A stretch of DNA of 64,000 nt from Pseudomonas asturiensis. Lineage in GTDB: Bacteria > Pseudomonadota > Gammaproteobacteria > Pseudomonadales > Pseudomonadaceae. How positions within the stretch are numbered: position 1 is the first letter of the stretch; the number at the start of each line of letters is the position of its first letter. Shown in pieces: positions 51,540 through 60,328 of the stretch. The translations under genes and the position numbers were made by a program. Location: NCBI RefSeq assembly GCF_900143095.1, contig NZ_FRDA01000002.1, positions 186,001 to 250,000 of the forward strand. The letters are read 5' to 3'. A model generated the notes under the pieces. It worked only from the letters and a program-made list of their open reading frames with translations, searched no databases and was not told the DNA's origin.

Positions 51540-52439
51540 ATGTCACTCCTGCGATTACGGACGTTTATAGAGGTGTTTCGGCAGCGCTCCATAAGCGGAG
51601 CCGCACGCACCCTGAACCTCACGCAACCGGCGGTTTCTCAGCACATTGCCGGTCTTGAGGCCGCCATTGGCAGAAGCCTGTTTGATCGGCAGGCGCGCGG
51701 GGTCGAGCCCACCTCGGCAGCGAAGGAATTGGCGGCGGATATCGGCGACAGACTGGATGAGGCAGAAAGCGCACTCGCCTCTGCAAGAGCACGTTCGGTA
51801 GAACTGGCCGGCGCACTGCAGATCATCGGCCACGCCGACTTTCTGGCTGAGGTTGTATCCAGGCAGCTCAAGCCCTTACTGGAAGAAGGCATCCGTATCA
51901 GGATGCAGAGCGGTAACCATGAACTGATCTGCCGCATGCTGATCGATGGTGACTGTGACCTGGGGGTCTCGGCAGCGGCTCCGGACAATCCTCGTCTACG
52001 CGGCGAGTTGCTGTACACCGATGACGTGATAGCGGTCGCTGCGCCTGCGGTGGTCGAGCGACTGGTTGCGGCGGAGCATTTTGTCACTGCACTGGCGGCC
52101 GAACCTATCCTTGCCTACAGCCTCGCGTTGCCGTTGATCGACGCCTGGCTGGCCATCAACCGAATCGAAATCAAAACCTCGACGCCGGCCATGGTCGGCC
52201 AGGACTTGAGAACATTGCGTACATTACTGATCGATGGCTGTGGCTGGAGCACCCTTCCCGCCTACCTGTGCAGACCGCACATCGCACGGGGCGAGTTGCA
52301 GGAAATTCCTGCGCCGGTGGGGCACTCAAGCCGCGACTATCACTTGATCTGGATGCCAAGCGCATTGCGTCAGCCCCGGGTTGCGCATGCCAGGCAAGCC
52401 CTGCTGTGGCGGCTTAGAGGCAGTCGTCGCGAAGAATGA
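51540..52439 (+). CDS. LysR-family transcriptional regulator
   Basis: 299 residues. HTH region 'TFIEVFRQRSISGAARTLNL' and 'QPAVSQHIAGLEAAIGRSLF', then a substrate-binding domain ('LICRMLIDGDCDLGVSAAAP', 'RTLLIDGCGWSTLPAYL'). Divergent to the aldehyde dehydrogenase gene with about 170 bases between starts; it probably controls that gene. Effector unknown. Confidence 0.9.
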   Translation: MSLLRLRTFIEVFRQRSISGAARTLNLTQPAVSQHIAGLEAAIGRSLFDRQARGVEPTSAAKELAADIGDRLDEAESALASARARSVELAGALQIIGHADFLAEVVSRQLKPLLEEGIRIRMQSGNHELICRMLIDGDCDLGVSAAAPDNPRLRGELLYTDDVIAVAAPAVVERLVAAEHFVTALAAEPILAYSLALPLIDAWLAINRIEIKTSTPAMVGQDLRTLRTLLIDGCGWSTLPAYLCRPHIARGELQEIPAPVGHSSRDYHLIWMPSALRQPRVAHARQALLWRLRGSRREE

Positions 52440-52449
52440 GTCAACGCGC

Positions 52450-53034
52450 TCAGACACCCAGCAGCCGCATCGTCGTCGCCATCGCCCTGTCCAACGACTG
52501 CCCTGTGCGCTGCAGCTTGTTCAGCAGACTGGCGCCCAGCCAGAGCTGGTAGAGGGTTTCCGCCAGTTCAAGGGCATCCCCTCGGGGAAGGCTTTTTTCA
52601 GCCTGCCCCTGTTCGATACAAACGGCGATGCGCGACACCACTCGCTCGGCACCATCACGCAAGGTAAGGCGCATGGTCTCGGACAGGTCGGAGACTTCGG
52701 CACTGAGCTTCACCACCAGACATTCGTCGCCATGTCCGTCCGGCACACAACGGGCCTGCCAGCCCTGCCAGTAATCCATCAACCGCTCGCAGGCGTTCAG
52801 TTCCGGCAGTGTCAGACGTCGCTCCATGTCGGCCAGATACCCAACGAAGTAATCCTCCAGCAGCGCCTGGCCGTACAGCTCCTTGGATTTGAAGTAATGG
52901 TAGAACGAGCCTTTGGGCACGCCTGCCGCCAGCAGGATTTCGTTCAGGCCAACGCTGGTGAAACCACGCTCGGCCATCATCCGGTGGCCGGTGTCGATCA
53001 GGTGCTGGCGGGTGTCGTCATAGGTCGGTTTCAT
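52450..53034 (-). CDS. TetR-family repressor (NemR-like)
   Basis: 194 residues. N-terminal HTH 'GFTSVGLNEILLAAGVPKGS' with 'FYHYFKSKELYGQALLEDY', then a ligand domain containing three Cys (in 'LNACERLMDY', 'QARCVPDGHGDECLVV'). NemR-type regulators sense electrophiles by Cys modification. Three matching operator-like palindromes lie in front of this gene, the second DJ-1 gene and the OYE gene. Autorepression is inferred. Confidence 0.85.
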   Translation of the reverse strand: MKPTYDDTRQHLIDTGHRMMAERGFTSVGLNEILLAAGVPKGSFYHYFKSKELYGQALLEDYFVGYLADMERRLTLPELNACERLMDYWQGWQARCVPDGHGDECLVVKLSAEVSDLSETMRLTLRDGAERVVSRIAVCIEQGQAEKSLPRGDALELAETLYQLWLGASLLNKLQRTGQSLDRAMATTMRLLGV

Positions 53035-53053
53035 GGGGAGGATTACCAGGCAA

Positions 53054-53068
53054 TAGACCAGTCGTATT
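53054..53068 (-). promoter_or_regulatory. TetR-type operator, site 1 (upstream of tetR)
   Basis: TAGACCAGTCGTATT, 20 bases before the TetR start codon on the minus strand. Shares TAGACCAGTCG with the other two sites; right half imperfect. Confidence 0.55.
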
Positions 53069-53125
53069 CGAAGGACCGAGAGTTTGCCACATTCGATAGC
53101 GAAAAATCCCCGAGTAAAAAAACTC

Positions 53126-53140
53126 TAGACGACTGGTCTA
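53126..53140 (+). promoter_or_regulatory. TetR-type operator, site 2 (between tetR and DJ-1 copy 2)
   Basis: TAGACGACTGGTCTA, palindromic TAGAC-N5-GTCTA, about 100 bases before the DJ-1 start and divergent from tetR. Reads TAGACCAGTCGTCTA on the other strand, matching sites 1 and 3; resembles the E. coli NemR box. Confidence 0.65.
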
Positions 53141-53239
53141 ATTTGAAACTATGCTGCGCCCCGTCAACCTATTCCACAGGTGTTCAGTACGCGCAAATTC
53201 GTTGCAGTCGCTGATGCCTGATCAATTACAGGGTGCGCT

Positions 53240-53917
53240 ATGAAAATCTTGATGGTTTTGACTTCACACGATCAACTCGGCAACACCGGCAAGAAAACCG
53301 GCTTCTGGCTGGAAGAATTCGCCGCCCCCTACTTCGCCTTCAAGGACGCCGGCGCCGAGATCACGCTGGTGTCGCCGGCCGGTGGTCAGCCGCCGCTGGA
53401 TCCGAAAAGCGATGAGCCGGACGCACAGACCGCAGAAACCGACCGCTTCCGCAACGACTCCGCCGCTCAACAGGCGCTGGCCAATACCGGCCTGCTGGCA
53501 GACGTCAACGCCGATGACTTCGATGCCGTGTTCTACCCAGGCGGCCATGGCCCGCTGTGGGATCTGGCTGAAGACAAACATTCGATTGCCTTGATTGAAG
53601 CGTTCGCCCGTAGCAACAAGCCCCATGGCTTTGTCTGCCACGCGCCGGGTGTGCTGCGTCACGTTGTCGGGGCAGACGGCAAACCATTGATTCAGCATCG
53701 AGAAGTCACCGGCTTCACCAACGCCGAAGAGGCTGCAGTCGGCCTGACCGATGTCGTGCCATTCCTGATCGAAGACGAGTTTCAACGCCTCGGCGCACGC
53801 TATTCCAAAGTCGCTGACTGGCAAGTGCATGTGGTGGCTGACGGACAACTGGTCACCGGCCAGAACCCTGCCAGCTCCGCGGCGGTCGCCGAAAAACTGC
53901 TGAAGATGCTTGGTTGA
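53240..53917 (+). CDS. DJ-1/PfpI superfamily protein, copy 2
   Basis: 225 residues, same length as copy 1 and with the same motifs: 'WLEEFAAPYFAFKDAG', 'VFYPGGHGPLWDLAED' and Cys in 'HGFVCHAPGVLRHV'. The divergent regions lie in the middle (residues 65-95) and near residue 190. Lies between operator site 2 and a strong terminator, so it is a single-gene unit under the TetR protein. Probable detoxification of reactive carbonyls. Confidence 0.9.
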   Translation: MKILMVLTSHDQLGNTGKKTGFWLEEFAAPYFAFKDAGAEITLVSPAGGQPPLDPKSDEPDAQTAETDRFRNDSAAQQALANTGLLADVNADDFDAVFYPGGHGPLWDLAEDKHSIALIEAFARSNKPHGFVCHAPGVLRHVVGADGKPLIQHREVTGFTNAEEAAVGLTDVVPFLIEDEFQRLGARYSKVADWQVHVVADGQLVTGQNPASSAAVAEKLLKMLG

Positions 53918-53953
53918 TCGACCTCGCCGACACCTCTTGCAGCACGTCCTGAA

Positions 53954-53985
53954 AAACCGTGTGCCTGTCACACGGTTTATTTTTT
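53954..53985 (+). terminator. Rho-independent terminator after DJ-1 copy 2
   Basis: AAACCGTGTG/CACACGGTTT 10-bp stem with a 5-base loop, followed by ATTTTTTAT. 36 bases after the stop codon. Textbook structure. Confidence 0.85.
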
Positions 53986-53995
53986 ATCCGACTTC

Positions 53996-54010
53996 TAGTC
54001 GACTGGTCTA
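53996..54010 (+). promoter_or_regulatory. TetR-type operator, site 3 (upstream of OYE gene)
   Basis: TAGTCGACTGGTCTA (other strand TAGACCAGTCGACTA), 26 bases before the start codon of the OYE gene, overlapping its likely promoter. Shares the motif with sites 1 and 2. Confidence 0.6.
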
Positions 54011-54036
54011 ATTAGACCTGAAAGCAAGGTACACCC

Positions 54037-55161
54037 ATGAACAACAGCAGTTTCTTCAAGCCCGCCACGCTGGGCACCCATACCCTTAAAAACCGTATCG
54101 TCCTGCCGCCACTGACCCGTCAGCGCAGCACACAACCGGGCAACGTCGCCAACGAGCTGATGGCCGAGTATTACCAGCAGCGCGCCGGCGCCGGCCTGCT
54201 GGTCACCGAAGGCACGCAGATCGAGCCCCGCGGTCAGGGGTATGCCTGGACACCCGGCATTCATACCGCCGAGCAAATTGCCGGCTGGCGCAAAGTCACC
54301 GAAGCCGTGCATGCGAAAGATGGAGTGATTTTCGCTCAACTCTGGCACGTTGGCCGGGTGTCCCACACCGCCTTGCAGCCGAATGGCGACGCCCCGGTGT
54401 CAGCCTCTGCGGTTGCCACTGATCGCGTCAGCGTGTTCATTGAAACGGCCCCCGGCGCAGGTGAACTGGTTCCACCTTCAGCGCCGCGCGCGCTGAGCAC
54501 CGATGAAGTTCAGGAACTGATCCAGCTCTATATCCAGGCTGCCCGCAATGCCATGGACGCTGGCTTCGACGGCATCGAACTGCACTGCGCCAACGGTTAC
54601 CTGGTCAACCAGTTCATCTCAGCACACAGCAACCTGCGTACCGATCAATATGGCGGTTCCCTGCAAAACCGCCTGCGTTTTCTGCGTGAAGTGGTCGCGG
54701 GCGTTGCCGAATGCATCGGCAAGGAAAAAGTCGGCGTACGCTTTGCGCCGCTGTTCACCACAACCGATGAAGCCCGAACCTACCTGGGCATGGTTGAGGA
54801 AGACCCACACACCACTTACATCGAGGCGATCAAGGTGCTTCAGGACGTGGGCATCGCCTACCTGTCCATCGCCGAAGCCGACTGGGACAACGCCCCGGCC
54901 ATGCCGGAAACCTTCCGCCGCGCAGTGCGCGATACCTTCAAGGGCGCGATCATCTACGCGGGTCGTTACAACGCTGAGTCAGGCGCAAAATTGCTGGAGT
55001 CCGGGCTCGCAGACTTTGTGGCCTTCGGTCGCCCGTTCATGGCCAACCCTGACCTGCCTGCGCGGATTGAAAATGACTGGCCGTTGAACGAGCTGAACCC
55101 GGCAACGGTGTATGGCGGGAGCGCTGAGGGGTACACGGATTACCCTGTTTATCGCGATTGA
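54037..55161 (+). CDS. Old Yellow Enzyme-family flavin oxidoreductase (NemA/xenobiotic reductase-like)
   Basis: 374 residues; AAGG before the ATG. FMN-barrel motifs: 'IVLPPLTRQRSTQPGNVANE' (OYE start), 'IFAQLWHVGRVSH', the substrate-binding pair 'IELHCANGYLVNQF' (H..N), 'RTDQYGGSLQNRLRFLREVV' and 'DFVAFGRPFMANPDLPAR'. Reduces activated alkenes such as N-ethylmaleimide with NAD(P)H. Behind operator site 3, it belongs with the TetR and DJ-1 genes in an electrophile-response unit. Confidence 0.95.
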   Translation: MNNSSFFKPATLGTHTLKNRIVLPPLTRQRSTQPGNVANELMAEYYQQRAGAGLLVTEGTQIEPRGQGYAWTPGIHTAEQIAGWRKVTEAVHAKDGVIFAQLWHVGRVSHTALQPNGDAPVSASAVATDRVSVFIETAPGAGELVPPSAPRALSTDEVQELIQLYIQAARNAMDAGFDGIELHCANGYLVNQFISAHSNLRTDQYGGSLQNRLRFLREVVAGVAECIGKEKVGVRFAPLFTTTDEARTYLGMVEEDPHTTYIEAIKVLQDVGIAYLSIAEADWDNAPAMPETFRRAVRDTFKGAIIYAGRYNAESGAKLLESGLADFVAFGRPFMANPDLPARIENDWPLNELNPATVYGGSAEGYTDYPVYRD

Positions 55162-55178
55162 CCCACAGGATCTATCAG

Positions 55179-55206
55179 GCGCGCGCTCTTAAAAGAGCGC
55201 GCGCCA
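55179..55206 (+). terminator. Strong GC hairpin after the OYE gene
   Basis: 12-bp perfect stem GGCGCGCGCTCT/AGAGCGCGCGCC with loop TAAA, 18 bases after the stop. No T-run, but the stem strength suggests transcription termination or mRNA protection. Confidence 0.55.
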
Positions 55207-55318
55207 ACCCATCAGCACACCTACCTGCCGCATTTGCTGCAGCTCATGCGGACCACCGACTGCTCTGGCACCTCATTTGCGTGTGAATTTGGCACACACA
55301 TATGCATGGAGCACTGAA

Positions 55319-55744
55319 ATGAGAGAGTGGATAACCGATGAAAAGGTCGGTGGTGATTTTCTGCAGATCATCAGAAAGGGTGTTATCGACACCGGACGCA
55401 ATTTGTCCGAGCCACTAGGCGGAAATGCCAAAGACATTGCCTGTGCGATTACTGAAGACTCCAGGCTGATGGGAGGTGCTACAGGTCGTACTGAGTTTGG
55501 CCGTCTGTTTGTCAACTTCCTGTGGGTCGATCCACAATGGCGCGGAACCGGGCTCGGTGCCGAGGCGCTGCACACGCTCGAAGCGCTGGCAATCGAAAGA
55601 GGCTGCGTGGATTCAATCATTGAAACGCTGGATGATGGGGTTGCTGACTGGTATCAACGCATCGGCTATGAGCTGATCGCGCAGATCCCCAAGTATTGCG
55701 GACCGTGGAATCGGCACATTCTTTTGAAGCCACTCACTGGATGA
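55319..55744 (+). CDS. GNAT-family N-acetyltransferase
   Basis: 141 residues from ATG 55319 (GGAG 7 bases upstream; the frame extends to 55277 without a site). Acetyl-CoA loop in 'DPQWRGTGLGAEALHTLEAL' (the RGTGLG of Q/RxxGxG/A) after the beta strand 'RLFVNFLWV', and a C-terminal 'WYQRIGYELIAQIPKY' (the usual GY/GF.... ending). Substrate unknown. Confidence 0.9.
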   Translation: MREWITDEKVGGDFLQIIRKGVIDTGRNLSEPLGGNAKDIACAITEDSRLMGGATGRTEFGRLFVNFLWVDPQWRGTGLGAEALHTLEALAIERGCVDSIIETLDDGVADWYQRIGYELIAQIPKYCGPWNRHILLKPLTG

Positions 55745-55882
55745 TTCATCGATGCGCAGACTGTCTTGCGTTGACCCGCTCTTCAACGTGATCGAACGCA
55801 TGGCCAAATCGCCACAGACAACGATTTATTTGCAAAAAAAGCTGACCTCACAGCGCTGCTTGGTCACAAGGATGTTCTCACC

Positions 55883-56326
55883 ATGTCGTTACAACGTATT
55901 CGCCCCCTCGCCATCTGCATCTTCCATCACCAAGGGAAGATTCTGGTAAACGAGTTCTATGACGATGCCAAACAGCAGACCTTCTTTCGCCCCATCGGCG
56001 GGGGCATCGAGTTTGGCGAAAGAAGCCGCGATGCGGTTATCCGGGAAGTGCAGGAAGAACTGGGACTGTCGATCAGCAACTTACGACTGATCGGCACGCT
56101 TGAGAGTATTTTCACCTACGCCGGCAAGCCGGGGCACGAGATAGTTCAGGTCTACGACGCGACGTTTGATGATCCTGGTGCCTACGAAAAAACCTGGCTG
56201 GACGGCGAAGAGACCGATGGGTCCTCATTCAAGGCGTCGTGGCATTCAGCGTCCAGCTTCACGACCCAGTCTCCACTCGTACCCGAGGGCCTGCCGGAGC
56301 TGCTCAAGGCGGCTTCGCTGCTTTGA
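55883..56326 (+). CDS. NUDIX hydrolase
   Basis: 147 residues. Full Nudix box: 'GGGIEFGERSRDAVIREVQE' then 'ELGLSI' (G-x5-E-x7-REVxEELG). Acts on nucleoside-diphosphate-linked compounds with Mg2+. About 140 bases after the GNAT gene. No additional domain. Confidence 0.9.
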   Translation: MSLQRIRPLAICIFHHQGKILVNEFYDDAKQQTFFRPIGGGIEFGERSRDAVIREVQEELGLSISNLRLIGTLESIFTYAGKPGHEIVQVYDATFDDPGAYEKTWLDGEETDGSSFKASWHSASSFTTQSPLVPEGLPELLKAASLL

Positions 56327-56390
56327 GGTGCCGCAAGGCCTTGAAAACGCTGTGGCCCGGACGTGATGTGCTGAATAAACCGGGCCTGCT

Positions 56391-56844
56391 GCGGGAGGGA
56401 GCTTGCTCGCGATACGGGTGTTCACGCGCCACATCAATGACTGAAAGGACGCCATCGCCGGCAAGCCGCCTCCCACGGGTGATGCATTCATTCCGGCGCT
56501 TTGGCTTTGGCCCCGTTTCGCGCGTCTTCCGAGCCTCAGGGTTACACGCAAGTCCTGCTGCAGCCACCGGACTGTGGGAGGGAGCTTGCTCGCGATACGG
56601 GTGTTCATGCACCACATCAATCGCTGAAAGGACGCCATCGCCGGCAAGCCGCCTCCCACGGGTGATGCATTCATTCCGGCGCTTTGGCTTTGGCCCCGTT
56701 TCGCGCGTCTTCCGAGCCTCAGGGTTACACGCAATTCCTGCTGCAGCCACCGGACTGTGGGAGGGAGCTTGCTCGCGAGACGGGTGATCACGCGCCACAT
56801 CAATGACTGAAAGGACGCCATCGCCGGCAAGCCGCCTCCCACGG
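56391..56844. repeat. REP-bearing 183-bp tandem repeat, 2.5 copies, in gene-free stretch 56327-56898
   Basis: Units start at 56391, 56574 and 56757; the first two are full (183 bp) and the third stops after about 88 bp. Each begins with GGGAGGGAGCTTGCTCGCGA and carries, about 65 bp on, the complementary GGCAAGCCGCCTCCCAC, so every unit folds into a long hairpin. This is the REP (repetitive extragenic palindrome) pattern of pseudomonads. Two units are nearly identical through an extra 95-bp spacer, indicating recent tandem duplication. Open frames read through this stretch on both strands but are repeat artefacts. Confidence 0.85.
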
Positions 56845-56898
56845 TCTGATATGTCCTGCGCTGACTCACTTTGAGCACGCCATTCAGCGCAGCCGCTA

Positions 56899-58653
56899 TC
56901 AACCATTCCCCATCATCTGCCAAAACGACGCCCCCACCCCGGTCATACTCTCCCCCGCAATCAACCCCGCCGCTGCGGTAATCGCGAAACGCTCGGTCAG
57001 GCTCGGCCAGCGGCGGCTCACCAGCCAGGTCAGGATCGCGCCGAGCGCCATCATCAGCGATACCGACGCGGGCAACACGAACGCGAGACCCAGCGCAGCC
57101 GTGCTAGGCAAAAATCTGGCACGGCTTGCAGGCAGCACGCTATCGAGAATGCCCAGCAGCACGCCAGCGAGGCCGCCGATGAAGATCGCCCAGCGGATGC
57201 TGGCGGACAGCGAGTCCAGCCCGTGGGTCAGGGTTTGTGCCACCGCTTTCCAGGTGGCGACTGCAGGTGCAGGCCATTCTTCAGTGAGCAGCATGCTCTG
57301 CGGGTCGGGAATAAGGGCCAGGTACGCGCACACGTCAACGATGCTGCCGACGAAAATTCCCAGCGTCTGCGCGATCAGCTGTTTGCGCGGCGTTGCGCCA
57401 ATGGCCTTGCCGACTTTGAAGTCGTTCATGAGATCGGTGCACTGTCCTGCTGACCCGCCAGCGGTATTGGCGCTCATCAGGTTGATCGGCACCTGCCCTG
57501 GCGCAACGATGCCAAAGCTCAACTGGGACAGTTGGCCAATGGCACCGATGGGCGGAATCCCGGTCGCGCCGACCACGCGGGCGGCGACGGCGGCCAGACA
57601 GATCGCCAGCGGGATGGTCAGCAGCGCCATCCACAGATTGATGCCGAACAGCATGGCCTGAAGACCCACCACCAATACGATTGCCAGCAGAAAACCGGCG
57701 GCAGGCCCGACTTTGGGGACCGTCCACAGCGTGCCGCCGCCGTGCTTGTTGGAGCGGTACAACGACCACAGTCGAATCGCCAGCGAGGCCAGTGTCGAGC
57801 AGACCATCAGGCTCACGCCCGGCCACAGCAACCACTCCACCAGTGCGGCGAACTGTGGACCGCTGCTGTCGGGCGGTAACTGCACCAGGCCTTGCTCCAG
57901 CAGCCAGGGTGCCAGCCCGCCCCACGCCAGCAAAGCGCCGAGCAGCAGGGTCATGCCCACACGAATACCGATAATCGCGCCAAAACCCACCAGCAGCAGC
58001 GACGGGTCAGCAGTAAAGGTCAGGCGCTCCAGTTGGGCGCTGGGCGACCAGCGCGGCAACGTCCACATGAACGTGTCGACCCATTTGACCGACGCCGACA
58101 ACAACGCGGCGCTGAGCAGGACCTTCAAACGCGTCGCGGCTTCATGGCCGTGGTTGTAGATGTGCAACAGGGTTTCCAGGGTTGCCATGCCTTCGGGGAA
58201 CTTCAGCGCCTTGTCATTGAGCAGTGAAGGCCGCAGATACCAGGCGATCCAGATACCCAGAAAGCTCACCGAGAACACCCAGGCGATCATCGGGATGGCG
58301 TCCAGTTGCTGGCCGGTGAGCAGCGTATAGGCAGGAATCGGCGCGACCAGCCCGCCGGAAATGATCGATGCCGCGGCAGACGCCACGGTCTGATTGATAT
58401 TGCTTTCGTGCAGGGTCCAGGGCAGTTGCGTGGTCGAGCGACGGGCCAGCCCTTGCCAGATACCGTAGCCAATCAGTAAGGCAATGATCGACATGTTGAA
58501 CGACCAGCCGATCTTGAGTCCCGCGTATACATTGGAGGGTGTCAGGAGGATACCGAGCACGATCCCGGTAACGACAGCGCGCAGGCTTAGCTCACGTTCT
58601 ACAGGTCCGGCCAGCGAAGTCGTCGACGAAAGCGATGGCGAGGCTTGGTGCAT
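56899..58653 (-). CDS. OPT-family oligopeptide (or metal-chelate) transporter
   Basis: 584 residues with 14 or more predicted membrane helices. N-terminal 'LSLRAVVTGIVLGILLTPSN' and 'VYAGLKIGWSFNMSI' are the OPT start motif; 'LKFPEGMATLETL', 'SANTAGGSAGQCTDLMNDFK' and 'GTPRKQLIAQTLGIF'-type regions follow (here 'GATPRKQLIAQ'). Proton-coupled uptake of peptides or metal-peptide chelates at the inner membrane. Isolated gene; no regulator adjacent. Confidence 0.9.
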   Translation of the reverse strand: MHQASPSLSSTTSLAGPVERELSLRAVVTGIVLGILLTPSNVYAGLKIGWSFNMSIIALLIGYGIWQGLARRSTTQLPWTLHESNINQTVASAAASIISGGLVAPIPAYTLLTGQQLDAIPMIAWVFSVSFLGIWIAWYLRPSLLNDKALKFPEGMATLETLLHIYNHGHEAATRLKVLLSAALLSASVKWVDTFMWTLPRWSPSAQLERLTFTADPSLLLVGFGAIIGIRVGMTLLLGALLAWGGLAPWLLEQGLVQLPPDSSGPQFAALVEWLLWPGVSLMVCSTLASLAIRLWSLYRSNKHGGGTLWTVPKVGPAAGFLLAIVLVVGLQAMLFGINLWMALLTIPLAICLAAVAARVVGATGIPPIGAIGQLSQLSFGIVAPGQVPINLMSANTAGGSAGQCTDLMNDFKVGKAIGATPRKQLIAQTLGIFVGSIVDVCAYLALIPDPQSMLLTEEWPAPAVATWKAVAQTLTHGLDSLSASIRWAIFIGGLAGVLLGILDSVLPASRARFLPSTAALGLAFVLPASVSLMMALGAILTWLVSRRWPSLTERFAITAAAGLIAGESMTGVGASFWQMMGNG

Positions 58654-58733
58654 GCGAATTCCTTATCGGCAATGAAACAGAGCGGTCACTCAACGCGGCG
58701 GCTTAACAAGTGAGCGCTGTATCGTCGGAAGGT

Positions 58734-59453
58734 TCAGGGTGCGGTGCATAGCTGCCGGGCAAGGTCGATGAAACTGTCGGCTTCATAGTCCCAGTCCTGG
58801 GCATAATCCGCGTCGGGCGCAGGGGCTCCCCCGTACTCCATGGGCCGATGGACAAAAGCCGTCATCAGGCCGCAATCCCTGGCTGCCGCCAGATCGCTGT
58901 GATGGCATGCCACCAGACATAATTGCTGTGGTTTCAGGCCCAGTGCATCGACTGTCGTCAGGTACGCAGCAGGTTCCGGTTTATAGGTCTGGGCAAACTC
59001 CGCCCCCAGCAGTGCGTCCCACTGCAAACCGTTGTACCGGTTCATCGCGATCATCAGTTCTACGTTGGCGTTGGACAACGTCACCACGGGGAAAAGAGTG
59101 CGCAGTCGAGCCAGCCCTTCAGGCACATCGGGCCAGGGATCCAGCCGACGCCAGGCATGGGCAAGCCGCCACAATTCATCGGGATTAATCTGACTGACGT
59201 CCAGGCCATGAGTCGTCAACAGTTGTTGCAGTGTCTCGTGGTGCAAGGTGTCCAGCACCACAAAGCCTCTCGCCTCGTTGATGCACTCACGCATGGCCGG
59301 GGCGTACAGTGCGCGCCACTGCAGTGCAAACGCTTCAGGGCTGATCGAAGGCAGGTGGCTGGACAGGAACGTTGCCGTCTCACGCGCGATGCCTGAATTC
59401 CAGTCCACAACGGTTCCAAAGACATCAAACGCCAGCGCTTTTGGGAGCGTCAT
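58734..59453 (-). CDS. HAD-superfamily type II (S)-2-haloacid dehalogenase
   Basis: 239 residues from ATG 59453, with AGGAGG 8 bases upstream (a frame to 59531 is longer but lacks a site). Motif I 'ALAFDVFGTVVDWNSG' (nucleophile Asp and the VDW of haloacid dehalogenases), motif II 'VVTLSNANVELM' (S/N), motif III Lys in 'AQTYKPEPAAY' and motif IV 'LVACHHSDLAAARDCGL'. Hydrolyses L-2-haloalkanoates in the cytoplasm. Confidence 0.9.
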   Translation of the reverse strand: MTLPKALAFDVFGTVVDWNSGIARETATFLSSHLPSISPEAFALQWRALYAPAMRECINEARGFVVLDTLHHETLQQLLTTHGLDVSQINPDELWRLAHAWRRLDPWPDVPEGLARLRTLFPVVTLSNANVELMIAMNRYNGLQWDALLGAEFAQTYKPEPAAYLTTVDALGLKPQQLCLVACHHSDLAAARDCGLMTAFVHRPMEYGGAPAPDADYAQDWDYEADSFIDLARQLCTAP

Positions 59454-59543
59454 AGGGTTCCTCCTGAAGTTGCCATCGGAACCACTGTAGTGAGTAAACG
59501 CGGGCCTGGCGAACATGTATTGCCCGACCACCCTCTCGCCAGA

Positions 59544-60080
59544 TCAATTGGTCTGACGAGACGGCTGACCGTGCAATAGCGGTTTTGCTTCCAGTTTCAA
59601 GGTTTTACGGATGGCCGCATCCAGAAAACCTGCTGGCGCGAAGCGACGCATGAACTGCAACTGACCTGCTGACTTACCGGCGGTGTAACGCAGCTTCGGG
59701 CGCTCGGCGCAAGCGGCCTTGAGCACCACCTGGGCGACGACGTCGGGGATGTCGGCATGGGCCATCGCGTGGTTGACCACTCTCGAAACGCTCGCGCGAA
59801 TGTCCTGGTAAAGATCGAGCTTGGCGTCGGCCTCAAGGGTGTTGTTCTCGAACTGAGTCCGGGTGTAACCGGGTTCGTGGTCCACAGACTCCGAATAGCC
59901 CTCGACCGCATGCTTGCTTGCGGCATAGAGCGCCACATAAGGCAGCGACACAACACCCAGGAAGTTGGTATCGAAAAGGGCCTTGGCCTGCTCGATAGAG
60001 CGCTCCCCGGCGGCGGCAGGCGCGAGGCCGATGCCGGATGAAGCGCCGGTCACCAGCGCTACGGGTTTGTGGGTCGCCAT
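59544..60080 (-). pseudogene. SDR gene with several internal deletions
   Basis: 178 codons from ATG 60080. Recognisable SDR pieces are 'VALVTGASSGIG' (cofactor loop), 'DTNFLGVV', 'YVALYAASKHAVEGYSES' (YxxxK) and 'EPGYTRTQFENN', in correct order, but the expected sequences between them are missing: about 60 residues after the first, about 30 after the second and about 12 before the last. All gaps keep the frame. A functional Rossmann fold seems impossible, so this is treated as a pseudogene. It lies just upstream of the mexE promoter on the opposite strand. Confidence 0.7.
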
Positions 60081-60228
60081 GGGGTTTGCTTCGCAAAATG
60101 GACGGACTGAAGATGGCGCTATGATGACGACCACAATCTTAATACGTCAGCCACGTTGATGCCGAATCGGCATCATCCTATCTCGCGCGCCAGAACCGCT
60201 CTGCTTAGCGCCTATCGTCCGGTCACTC

Positions 60229-60252
60229 ATCATTCCCGATGATAGTAACCTT
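60229..60252 (+). promoter_or_regulatory. MexT-box-like site upstream of mexE
   Basis: ATCA-N5-GATGAT-N4-ACCTT, close to the MexT (LysR) consensus ATCA-N5-GTCGAT-N4-ACYAT from P. aeruginosa, 77 bases before the mexE start. No mexT gene is visible in the window. Confidence 0.55.
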
Positions 60253-60328
60253 CGATTTATTCGATTCGTTAATAACACCCACAGCGCAACAGAATCCGCC
60301 CCATCCTTTACTATCGGCGGAACTTCTC

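Noticed and set aside
56391..56844. CRISPR array
   Set aside because: Only 2.5 units of 183 bp with near-identical spacers; repeats are REP hairpins, not short repeats with unique spacers, and there are no cas genes.
56246..56923. Repetitive open frames in both strands over the REP region
   Set aside because: They simply translate the 183-bp repeat; no start context or family match.
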